This document shows, piece by piece, positions 21,301 to 31,847 of a stretch of 64,000 bases of DNA; positions within the stretch are counted from its first letter, which is position 1; every line of letters begins with the position of its first letter. The stretch is taken from NCBI GenBank assembly GCA_946803715.1, contig CAMPET010000181.1, positions 2,678 through 66,677 of the forward strand, read 5' to 3'. The translations under genes and the position numbers were made by a program. The notes under the pieces are model-generated. The model did not search any database, was not told the DNA's origin, and worked only from the letters and a program-made list of their open reading frames with translations. This stretch comes from Beroe ovata. Taxonomy: Eukaryota; Ctenophora; Nuda; Beroida; Beroidae.

Positions 21301-24300
21301 CCCAACTGAAACAGCCGATCCTGGACCCTATCCAGAGCGTCCAGATGATCACTACTAATTGGGGTGAGGAGTGAGTGTTTGGTGAGGAGTGAGTAGAGTG
21401 GCTGGTGGGGTTTCCCTGGCATGCAAATCTCCCTGAACTTGTGATACCTCACCCTTCCCTCACTGTCAGGTTCCATCTGAGTGAACATATCGGCCGTGTC
21501 CGACACCCCAATACTCGCCATCAACCTGTCAAAACTGTCACGTGTCATGCGGCGTTGTGCGAGTGGGGGACGGGGTCCGAGCACGTCCTTGGGCAGGGCA
21601 GGGAGGTAGATGTACGTGGGAACTGTATCATGGAATGTCTCCGAGTACGTGGTGAAGATGTCTCGGACACTCGCCAGAAATTGGGATCCCTCCAACAACG
21701 CATTCGGTTTGCCAAGACCCGTCACTTTGATAGCACAGAATGCATTGTTGTCACACACTTCACTGGCAGTCTCCAGGCAGTCTAGGAATATCTGTAGATT
21801 TTCCTCGCAGCTCTCCTCTCCTTTGTACGGATACGCACGTGCTACTGGATTATGCGCGTCGCGCGTCGCCGAGATGTCGTCACGTTTAAACTTGGTATCC
21901 ATGACAACAGTTTCCGCCACTTCATCGTCATTATCCTCCTTGAGATCTGCCTCCACCGAGTAGTCGAGTATTGGCTTCACGCCAAACTTCTGCATGTGAG
22001 CCAGTTTCGGTCTCAGGTCCTCCACATCGATTCCTCCCACAAACTGACCGTAAAACGTGAGCCTCATGATGCTATCAAACACTCGTTTGGGGAACACGGT
22101 GCGGGACAGTTTCAGTAGTTTCTCATTGTTGTTCACAATGAAGTTGCTCCCGCACAACCAGAGCACCCACTTGTTACGGAGAAGCTCGAGTGTTCCCTTG
22201 GACGCGTACGCAGATTTGGAGTCCTGGAAGTTGAGGATGATTGGGGCGGCTGTTTCAGTGGAGGAGTGTTGGGACCGAGTGCCGAGGGGGGATCGGGTGA
22301 CCACGGCTGCAACATGACCCGGTTTGAGCATAGCTAGGGGCGATTGCTATTAGTGTTACACGTTTCACGTGTAGAAATTGTGCTGACGTGTAGAAATGTT
22401 TACATTGAACATTGGGCACTTGTACATAATCGAAAATCACGATGAAAACTGATGTGTACAAACGATTGTTGATTATGAATAGACAAGCGACCAGAAGCAG
22501 ATAATGCGAAAGTGTACATTCACCCAACCTGCTGACGCATCACATTCGATAGATAGAAGCAAAGTCAAAGCGATTTGGCACGCAGTATACTCGAGTGTGT
22601 GCTTGCCAGGCGAACTGATATTAACAATTCCGTGGAACGCTCTGGAATTTTCTAACTGATGCACTACTGCAGCTGATGTGATGTGTACATTGTACTCAAC
22701 AATCAACATGGAAATGGAGCTATAAAACAATCACTCAGTTACTGGGTTGAGAGTTGGAGATGGAGAAAACAGCTCTGGATTCTGGATTGAAGTTTCCCCG
22801 AAATAGCCTTTCATCGGTCTCCGTGCTAGATATACACAGTAAAACTTTCACAACACCCAACGTACACAACAAACAAGTCACGGCAGCACACTATGAGCTT
22901 CTCATACACAATGTACATTGTATAGCAGTGACGCAGATCTAAGTATCTAGAGTAACGAATGATTCAGCAATGTTGAGAGATGAGTTTGTCCTGTGTGTAC
23001 AGTGTACACATTGCATTGTATAGTGTATAGTTGATTCATGTTCGTTGCGTAAGTGCTCCTTTATAAAGCTAACGACAATGAAAATATAGTTTGAGGATTG
23101 TTGAAATAATTGAACAAAGTATTACACAAACACATAAGAGAGGTCGCATTGTATCATGGCTATTGGTTGCGGGTCTTAACTTGCAAAGATATATATATAA
23201 AACACGAAACATATTGACAACTGTGATTGACGGATAGAGTGACCTCATTAGAAATGTGAGAGAGAGGGAATGTAATTGAGTTTGGCCAAGTTCTCCAGAA
23301 CGCATATTCTCCGCCCCCCATCGGCCATCATACATTCTACTACTACTATAGGATATGCAGTATGCACATAATTATGGCGGGGATAACCGCAAAGAGGGAC
23401 GGCAAGCATTCTCCAACCATAGTCATTAGTCATATTGTCTATCCTGATGAGGAATACGAATTCTAGTAATTGAGTCGCCGGCGAAACCTATGTCTGGGGG
23501 TTACTTCTTTCAAGTTTCAAGTGATCAAATTCTCTCAGGTTGCGTTTGGCAGGAAGGGACAGTACGATGCTGATATCTACGGTACTCCTGGACTGTAAGT
23601 TGTCTTCCCCCTAGTGGGGAGTCCCCCCTGTTTGTATCACGTCCCTCAACTATTCCCTCTACCATTCCCCCTATCATTCCCTCTTCCTCAGTCCTCACTC
23701 CCCCTCTCCTCTCTATACCCTCTCCCCTCTCATCCCCACTCCCTTCCACAGGGGGTCCGGAGACTACATGACATCCCTGGACAAGACCCCGGCCGGGCCA
23801 CATGCTGTGGACGAGGACGACTATGGCAAGACTCCCGAACACATGGGACGGAACATTGCCAGTCTAAAGGAGGATGCTGCCAGGGCAGGAGATGTGAGTG
23901 AGAGGAAACTGTTCGAAATCATGCCAAGTGTCCTAGTAACTGACTACTAGTATCTGACTACTGAGAAATGAACTGGAATTCAGTTAAGAATGACAGCATG
24001 ACTCGAAAGTCTATACTATATCTTACTCCAACCTCCGTATAATAATAGGGCGCTGCTGACGACCCATTTGCGGAAACTCGGCGGAAACGTATCGTGGATC
24101 GGCAGAACGAGTATCAGCAGCGGTTTCGGAACATGCTGATCTCCCCTGCCCGTGCTGACGTCTTTGCAGACGGGGGCAAAACCCCCGATCCCTCACAGAG
24201 AACTTACTCTGATGTGATGAAAGAGAAGAGACTAGCACAAGATGGGGTGAGTATTTGTCAATGTTACCATGGTAACATGTTACCATGTTGTGTTACCATG

Positions 24301-27300
24301 TTGTGTTACCATGACAACACTTTGCAGAATGCTATACGGCAACAAATAACCGAGAAGAGAAAGGAAGGCACGTTAACAGTACAACCAGAACCAGTGAAGA
24401 AGAAAAGACGGTTAGATAAACAACAATTCACTAATAATTGATCTCTAAATCGATTATCCCATATAAGGTATGATCATGTAACCCTCTCCTCCTCCGTCAG
24501 ATGGGATGTGAGTATTCCAGCAGCTGACACAGCTGACAAGAGCAAGACACCCACTGCAGGAGGGAGCTCAGGGACAGCAATGACACCCTCCTCAACTTGG
24601 GACTCAGAGGTCAGTTGTTACCATGGCAACCACTATCCAATACCTCTCATTGAGAAGTGAGATTGACCCTGTTTCACATGATCTCAAACAGTGAGACTCA
24701 TCCCCTCTCTATCCACAGACACCCAGTGCAGCAAGATGGGAGGAGACACCCGGGAGACAGAAGGGATGGGAGGAGACGCCGGGTCGGATGAAAGGAAGTG
24801 AGACACCGGGCATGACACCCTCAACCCGAGCATGGGAAGCAACACCGTCCTATAACACCGCCATGACACCGGGACATGCGACACCTGGTGCTATGACACC
24901 GGGATCAACAGCCAGGAGACACAGGTTAATACCACTGTTACCATGGCTAGACAGTCTTAGTTACACATCATTGTTACCATGTTACACATATCATAACCCA
25001 TAGTTCCCATGGTTACCACATAGTCACCATGGTAACACCCCCCGCAGGTGGGACGAGACACCCCGGGCGGACATATCCGAGACACCGGGACACGCCAGTG
25101 GGTGGCTAGAGACACCACGCACAGACAGGGGCGGTGACGATGGCATGACACCCGGGCAGACACCCGGACAAGCCACCCCCTCTGCAACACCTGCAGGAGC
25201 ATCCAGCAAGAGGAAGTCCCGCTGGGATGAAACCCCCTCCGGGCAAACTCCCGCTGGCGGCGGGGGAACAACACCCGCTGCAGCTGGAGCAGGTGTTACT
25301 CCTGCTGGACCGGGGGTGGGCGTGACACCTGCGGGCATGATGGCCATGGGTATGGCAACACCTACACCTGGGCAGCTGGCGTCAATGACACCTGAACAGA
25401 TGCAGGCTTACAGGTAGGAAAGGGAGGGGGAAGTTGATACATGAGATAAGAGACAGGGGAATGTAAGAACCAAAGTCACGATTAATGGTCTCGATTAGAA
25501 TCCACTAACATCTAGTAACAACCTCCCACAAGATGGGAGAGGGAGATTGATGAGCGGAACAGAGCGCTGACTGACGATGAACTGGACGCTATCTTCCCCT
25601 CTGAGGGATATAAGATTCTCGACCCCCCTGCAAATTATGCCCCGGTCAGAACTCCAATTCGGAGACTACAGCAGACTCCCACACCGCTCGTTCAGACAGG
25701 GTTCAGGATTCAGGTGCGTTGTCATGGCAGCACATGTCAACATGTTATGAATGTTCTTAGAAAGAATCTGTTGTGTTGTCATGGAGATTCGGTATTGTTG
25801 TCATGGAGAGTAGGTTGTGTTACCATGGATTATGAACTGGTAAAACCACTGTTCATCCCCTACTCAGATAGAGGACAAGACAGTCAAGTCGTTCAACGAT
25901 CAGCCCCAGGGCGGGAATCTGCCCTTCCTTAAACAGGAGGATATCCAGTACTTTGACAAGCTCCTGACGGAAGTAGATGAGGATACTCTCTCACCAGAGG
26001 AGCTCAAGGTAGGGACACACGTGACGCACGTGACACACACACTCACACACACACACATCCCGCTTGTTGTCATAGCAACAGATCACACCACTCTCTGTTA
26101 TCATAGCAACAGACTGCTATCACTCTCTGTTGTCATAGCAACAGACTGCTATCACTCTCTGTTGTCATAGCAACAGACTGCTAACACACCACTCTCTGTT
26201 GTCATAGCAACAGATGCTATCACACTACTCTCTGTTGTCATAGCAACAGATGCTATCACACCACTCTCTGCACAGGAACGGAAGATAATGAAGCTCCTAC
26301 TCAAGATTAAGAACGGTACTCCCCCCATGAGAAAAGCAGCAATGAGACAGATTACGGACAAAGCGAGGGAATTTGGGGCGGCAGCGCTCTTCAATCAGAT
26401 CCTCCCTCTTCTTATGTCCCCGACATTGGAGGACCAGGTGTGTGTTGTCATGGTAACCACTGACACCACTTTGTCCTTGACACCACTTTCTTGACACCAC
26501 TTCTCCTCGACCCCACTTTACACTCTGACACCACTTTGCATCTGACACCAATTTGTCTCTGACACCACTCAATCCTGACACCACTTTTCTTACCCCAGGA
26601 AAGGCATCTCTTGGTGAAGGTTATTGACCGTATCCTGTACAAACTGGACGATCTGGTCCGTCCCTTTGTCCACAAGATACTGGTTGTGATCGAACCACTT
26701 CTCATCGATGAGGATTACTATGCGAGAGTGGAGGGCAGGGAGATCATATCCAACCTGGCTAAAGCAGCGGGTAAATATGACGTTGTAATGACGTTTACCT
26801 GGGCGTGAATCCAATACACGTCGTGGTGTAGTTCTTTGTGATGTATCATCGTTTTTTACTTTCTGAAATCACAAGACAAATATGTCTGTAACACACATCT
26901 CTCTCTCCCAGGCCTGGCCACCATGATATCCACAATGAGACCAGATATCGACAACATGGACGAGTATGTCCGTAACACCACGGCACGTGCATTTGCCGTG
27001 GTGGCGTCCGCTCTGGGCATCCCCTCCCTCCTTCCCTTCCTCAAGGCGGTGTGCCGGAGCAAGAAGTCGTGGCAAGCGCGGCACACCGGTATAAAGATTG
27101 TGCAACAGGTGGCTATCCTGATGGGGTGCGCCATTTTGCCGCACCTCAGGAATCTGGTCGAGATTATAGAACACGGACTGGTGGATGAGCAGCAGAAAGT
27201 GCGGACAATCACTGCGCTTGCTATAGCTGCTCTGGCAGAGGCAGCTACTCCCTACGGTATTGAGAGCTTTGATAGTGTGCTCAAACCCCTGTGGAAGGGT

Positions 27301-30300
27301 ATTAGGATGCACAGGTTAGTTGTGTGTTACCATGGCAACACTGGTACCATGAAAACTCTAACTGTTACCATGACAACACATCTCACAGAGGTAAAGGTCT
27401 GGCTGCGTTTCTCAAGGCTATTGGATATCTAATCCCGCTTATGGACGCTGAGTATGCTCGATATTACACCCAGGAAGTGATGTTAATTCTGATCAGAGAG
27501 TTTCAGTCTCCTGATGAGGAAATGAAGAAAATTGTGCTCAAAGTAAGCACCACACAATCCACACTCTATTTTCCTATTCAAGTCGACTGAAATCACTGAC
27601 ATCCTACCCCCGTGAATCTCTCGTGTGTGTATCTCACGTGGTGTCACGTGTATCTCACGCGTGTGTATCTCACACGTGTATCTCTCACGTGTGTATCTCA
27701 CGTGTATCTCACACGTGTATCTCTCACACGTGTGTATCTCACGTGGTCTCTCACTTATCTCACTCATTCCCAGGTGGTGAAGCAGTGTTGTGGTACTGAC
27801 GGTGTGGAGAGTCAGTACATCCGGGAGGAGATCCTACCGGAATTCTTCAGGTTAGTCCTTCCTCGGAGTTGTGTGGGGTGGGGAGCGGTTGTGAGTACAG
27901 TGGAGATCCACTGTGTGGGGAGGGGGAGGGGGGAATGTAAGTGTCTGTAATCCCAGTGTCGGGTGGGGAGGGGGATGATTGCAATGTTTGTACGAGCCGC
28001 AAGGAAATGGAGTAACGTGTCTCTGATTGTACTTGTGACACATTGTGTTCTCTGATTGTACTTGTGACACATTGTGTCCCGTACTCTGATTGTACTTGTG
28101 ACACATAGTGTACTCATTGTGAAACTCATCCAGGAACTTCTGGAATCAGAGGATGGCTCTCGACAGACGAAACTACCGGCAACTAGTTGATACCACAGTG
28201 GAACTTGCTAACAAGGTACTTCCGAACTAAGGGAAATGTACCGGAAATAACTTTTTCAATTCTTTGATTGATCGACCTCCCTCCAACAAAATCATATCGG
28301 ACGGTATTGAAATGTAAAACTTCTTCCCCCTCACCCTCTCCCCCTGTCCACAGGTGGGAGCAGCTGAGATCATAGTCCGCGTGGTGGATGATCTGAAGGA
28401 CGAGAACGAGCAGTACCGAAAGATGGTCATGGAGACCACTGAGCAGATCCTCACGAACATGGGGGCGGGGGACATTGATAACCGTCTGGAGGAACAGCTT
28501 ATTGATGGTATGAGGAACCATGAGGAGCATGTGTGTCGTGGATTTCTCTTCTTCTTGCTGGATTATTCATCAATATCAATATCAATATTTCCATATCTTT
28601 CCCTCCTCATTATTATCATCCTATATTCTCCCACAGGTATCCTCTACGCATTCCAGGAACAAACCACCGAGGATGTCATCATGCTGAACGGCTTTGGAAC
28701 TGTGGTGTCCTCGCTCGGTATCCGGACCAAGCCCTACCTCCCACAGATCTGCGGTACTATTCTCTTCCGACTGAACAACAAGACGGCTAAAGTGCGGCAA
28801 CAGGCGGCAGATCTGATATCCAGAATAGCGCCCGTTATGATGGTGTGTGGCGAGGAGAAGCTGCTGGGTGAGTGCTAGTAGCCACGTAGTAACCATGGTA
28901 ACCATGGTAACCCCTTTTTCTCGTGTGTGGCGAGGAGAAGCTGCTGGGTGAGTGCTAGTAGCCACGTTGTTACCATTGTAACCATGGTAACAATGTTACA
29001 CACCCACATAGTAGTCTCGTTGTAACTCTCCCCGTTACCTCAGCAACCATTAGTAACCACGGTGTAACCCACACTCTCTCTGTTACCATGGTAACCACGG
29101 TGTAACCCGCACTCTCACTGTTACCATGGTAACAACGGGGTAACCCGCACTCTCACTGTTACCATAGTAACCACGGGGTAACCCACACTCTCACTGTTAC
29201 CATAGTAACCCACACCGTGAACTACAGGTCACCTGGGTGTTGTTCTATACGAGTATCTGGGGGAAGAGTACCCCGAAGTCCTGGGATCTATACTGGGTGG
29301 ACTGAAGGCGGTGGTGAATGTGATAGGAATGCACAAGATGACGCCCCCGATCAAGGATCTACTGCCACGTCTCACTCCAATCCTCAAGAACAGACATGAA
29401 AAAGTGCAGGAGAACTGTATTGATCTGGTTGGGCGGATTGCAGACAGGTATAGTTGGAGTTGTGCCAAGTTATGTTGCTGTGTATTGTGTGTGTATTCTG
29501 TCATCATCATGAGAAGTATGTGTACTGTGTATGTTCTTCTCTTTAGTGTTGGATGTGTTTTTGTAGATAGAGCTGGATGTGTTCTGTCTCGGTGATCTGT
29601 CTCAGTATGAGGACTCGGTGTGAGGACTCGGTATGTGTGTGTGTGTGATATTAGTGTGATCACTGATCAACGTGTGACCAGGGGTTCAGAGTACGTGTCA
29701 GCCAGGGAATGGATGAGAATCTGCTTCGAGTTGTTGGAACTGCTTAAAGCTCACAAGAAGGCTATCAGACGAGCAACAGTCAACACGTTCGGATACATCG
29801 CTAAAGCCATCGGTAAGACCTATTACCATGGCAACCATTGCACTTTGTGTTGTCATGATATTACGTTAACATTGACACGGCAGCATGTCATCTTCTCTTG
29901 ACACAAACTTGACACCCTCTTCTCTCAGGCCCTCACGATGTACTGGCCGTGTTGTTGAACAATCTCAAAGTACAGGAGCGACAGAATCGTGTCTGCACGA
30001 CGGTTGCCATAGCAATAGTTGCTGAGACATGTTCCCCATTCACTGTGCTGCCTGCACTGATGAATGAGTACAGAGTTCCTGAGCTGAATGTTCAGAATGG
30101 GGTGTTGAAAAGCATGAGCTTCTTGTTCGAGTACATTGGTGAGTCATTGACACCATTCCCTGAAACCGCTTCCCCCCGTTGACACCACTTGTTGTCATGG
30201 TAACCATGGTAACACCCCCAGGTGAGATGGGAAAGGACTACGTGTACGCGGTGACTCCACTTCTAGAAGATGCTCTCATGGACAGAGACCTGGTTCACAG

Positions 30301-30905
30301 ACAGACAGCGTGTACAGCTATCAAACACATGGCACTAGGTACCCGGAAATATTAGGGGCAATCTTTTTCCATTTTAGTTAATATTGATGATAACAATTTG
30401 CAAGCTCTCTACTGTTCCCAATTTCTCACAACCCCTACTTTCTATTCACTGACCACGTGTAATTTAGGAGTTGTTGGATTAGGCTGTGAGGATGCGCTCA
30501 TGCATCTACTGAACTACATCTGGCCTAACATATTCGAGACATCACCCCATGTGATAAATGCTGTGATAGAAGCTATTGAGGGTATGCGATGTGCTCTGGG
30601 TTCGACTAAAGTTCTGCAGTACACGTTGCAGGGTCTTTTCCACCCAGCTAGGAAGGTAAAGAATTGATGAGTAGTGTGTCAGATGTCAGTAACCATAGTA
30701 ACAACAATACACTGATCAGTAACCCATAGCGATGCACCATGGTAACCAATAACCATGTGTCTGTTGTCAGGTGAGAGATGTATATTGGAAGATATACAAC
30801 GGTCTCTACATATCAGCTCAGGATGCACTAGTTGCTGCTTTCCCCAGAATTCCAGATGATGAAAAGAACTCTTACATCAGACACGAGCTTGAGTACTTCC
30901 TCTAG
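18396..30905 (+). CDS. SF3B1: splicing factor 3B subunit 1
   Basis: U2 snRNP scaffold that clamps the branch site. Twenty-five coding exons from 18396-18420 to 30771-30905, all phase-consistent, encode about 1337 residues (human 1304). Exon 1 is 25 bp; exon 2 (20305-20375) continues [10 protein letters not shown]. The N-terminal region has ETP/TPG phospho-motifs and U2AF-ligand motifs centred on RRWDVS, HRWDETP and SRWDETP. The HEAT-repeat region from about exon 11 is nearly identical to human, including [20 protein letters not shown], which holds the lysine equivalent to human K700. The protein ends [20 protein letters not shown]...YFL. Largest exons: 25048-25413 and 26912-27314. Intron 1 carries tandem repeats and intron 2 holds PRODH on the other strand. 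Confidence 0.98.
18470..20111. repeat. ~535-bp tandem repeat array in SF3B1 intron 1
   Basis: Three full units and a truncated fourth. The anchor GAGCTAGC lies at 18497, 19027 and 19566, with GAGCT at 20107 just before the single N at 20112, giving periods of 530, 539 and 541 bp. Each unit carries GGTAATTTTGGACGCTGAAT and GTGTGTCCCATTGA. Units differ by a few percent. The array is related to the one at 49060-50345. It stops at the N, so its true length is unknown. Confidence 0.92.
20616..22331 (-). CDS. PRODH: proline dehydrogenase, mitochondrial, nested antisense in SF3B1 intron 2
   Basis: FAD enzyme of the inner mitochondrial membrane that oxidises proline to pyrroline-5-carboxylate. One uninterrupted 571-residue frame. 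The N-terminus ([20 protein letters not shown]) is basic and hydroxylated like a mitochondrial presequence. Conserved blocks include [63 protein letters not shown] and the C-terminal [18 protein letters not shown]. An insert around [11 protein letters not shown] resembles a degenerate EF-hand loop. The gene lies wholly within SF3B1 intron 2 (20376-23538) on the opposite strand and has no introns of its own, unlike its host. CCTAG lies 2 nt before the ATG. Confidence 0.96.
   Translation of the reverse strand: MLKPGHVAAVVTRSPLGTRSQHSSTETAAPIILNFQDSKSAYASKGTLELLRNKWVLWLCGSNFIVNNNEKLLKLSRTVFPKRVFDSIMRLTFYGQFVGGIDVEDLRPKLAHMQKFGVKPILDYSVEADLKEDNDDEVAETVVMDTKFKRDDISATRDAHNPVARAYPYKGEESCEENLQIFLDCLETASEVCDNNAFCAIKVTGLGKPNALLEGSQFLASVRDIFTTYSETFHDTVPTYIYLPALPKDVLGPRPPLAQRRMTRDSFDRLMASIGVSDTADMFTQMEPDSEGRVRYHKFREICMPGKPHQPLYSLLTKHSLLTPISSDHLDALDRVQDRLFQLGDRALELESKLLVDAEQTYFQPVIDFMANKMMRRYNTQNTVVFNTYQCYLKHTPSQLIYDAEKANSLGYKFGAKLVRGAYMEQERQRAAQLGYEDPIYGDKALTNSCYHNMFEILLKQIEQGKCEAMIASHNEFSIQYVVERMRQNGIDPATGGIYFGQLLGMCDQVTYLLGAGGYCSYKYVPYGPIEAVLPYLSRRAYENKGMLQGSKKEIDLLRGELKRRRWGLGK
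22332..23538. other. remainder of SF3B1 intron 2 / PRODH upstream region
   Basis: No exon seen. Holds the PRODH 5' flank (minus strand) and several TGTACA/TGTACACA palindromes around 22910-23040. SF3B1 exon 3 follows at 23539. Confidence 0.6.
26060..26265. repeat. tandem X-box-like repeat in SF3B1 intron 11
   Basis: Six copies of a 31-38-bp unit, most built on CTCTGTTGTCATAGCAACAG. Each contains an imperfect inverted repeat GTTGTC-AT-AGCAAC close to the RFX consensus. Confidence 0.9.
26460..26592. repeat. TGACACCACTT motif array in SF3B1 intron 12
   Basis: About eight degenerate copies of CTTGACACCACTTT spaced 14-20 bp, filling most of the intron. The same motif recurs at 40396-40515 and, inverted as GTGGTGTCAG, at 9780-9840, 39065-39120 and 45425-45485. 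Confidence 0.85.
27615..27765. repeat. CACGTG-bearing minisatellite in SF3B1 intron 15
   Basis: Repeated TATCTCACACGTGTATCTCTCACGTG-type units of about 10-13 bp, many centred on CACGTG or ACACGTGT, between the exons ending at 27542 and starting at 27774. Confidence 0.85.
28843..28985. repeat. 80-bp tandem duplication across an SF3B1 exon end and its donor
   Basis: The last 25 bases of the exon ending at 28867, its GTGAGT donor and downstream intron are repeated at an 80-bp offset (second copy from 28923). The first donor is the functional one: using the second would read an in-frame TAG in the duplicated intron segment. Confidence 0.85.
29040..29225. repeat. ~49-bp repeat with GTTACCATGGTAAC in SF3B1 intron 19
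   Basis: Four units, each with a GTTACCAT(G/A)GTAAC palindrome followed by CACGGGGTAACCCACACTCT-like sequence. Exact 14-bp palindromes are at 29082-29095 and 29120-29133. Confidence 0.88.
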
Positions 30906-31847
30906 TTTGACTCAAAACTCTCTCACTTTTAACTTGTTTTAACCCCGACTCGATGCTTGGACTAATCCACAACTGACTCAATACATGTTTTATCCGCCAC
31001 CCTGAACTATTTGAAACTGTTGGATTGTTTGAATGGACGTTGGAAGCATCGCCACAAGCATGTTCATTAAAAAGATTCGATGTTCATGAGTTGAATGATG
31101 GCTATGTTCATCAATATGCTTATGTTATCTGTGCTCTATCATATACTATTTCAATTCTAAATCCTTGTTTCAATAAAAGTTCACAAGAAGTTAAGATAGA
31201 GGTTGCTGGTGGAAAATCACGTACGTACATATTGCGCATTGGCCTTTTGCGGAGTAAATTTGCATGAAAATCTTGAACCAATCTTCTGTGCGCGGCGCGT
31301 CGCCAAATTTTCGTTTAATCTCGAAGGGTGCGCGCAGCGACTTGACATCCAGTCTTACAGCGTTACATAGATTTTATAATATTTCACTTATTTAAATACA
31401 TCAATTACATGATATTATGTCACAAGAATGACCGAAAATAAATTAAAAATTTTTGGTCGCGCGCAGCAATTTATTCCAGTTGATATATTTCTAAAATAGT
31501 AAATTTTATTTTACACAAAATATAAGCCATCCAAATAATTCGTTGTTTTACTATTTCTGTGGTGACTGATTCTACTTGTTACAGATTCAACTTACTTCTG
31601 TGATGGTTCATACCATAAATTCTTATCTTATCTTATCTAGCATTCGAGATGTTTGCACATAGAATTCTATTTAATACCTGAATAAGTTCATGTTTTTTAA
31701 ACTTTAATTACTTCCTTTGTGATGTGAATTCCTATTTCATTCATGCTTCAACTTCATATTTCTGCATACCTGCTCTAGTTGATGTACAATACATTTCAAT
31801 GTGTAACTTCCCTGAATTTAAAATCACTCAATTAACTAGCAAGAATA
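30906..31847. other. SF3B1 3' flank and intergenic region
   Basis: AT-rich, with the SF3B1 poly(A) signal at 31172 and two CG-rich patches (31285-31340, 31455-31470) like decayed MITE arms. No exon supported. Confidence 0.6.
31172..31177 (+). terminator. SF3B1 polyadenylation signal AATAAA
   Basis: Canonical hexamer 267 nt after the SF3B1 stop codon, the first one downstream. Confidence 0.6.

Noticed and set aside
31025-31267. 80-aa plus-strand frame after SF3B1
   Set aside because: It overlaps the SF3B1 3' UTR and poly(A) signal and has no splice context or family resemblance.
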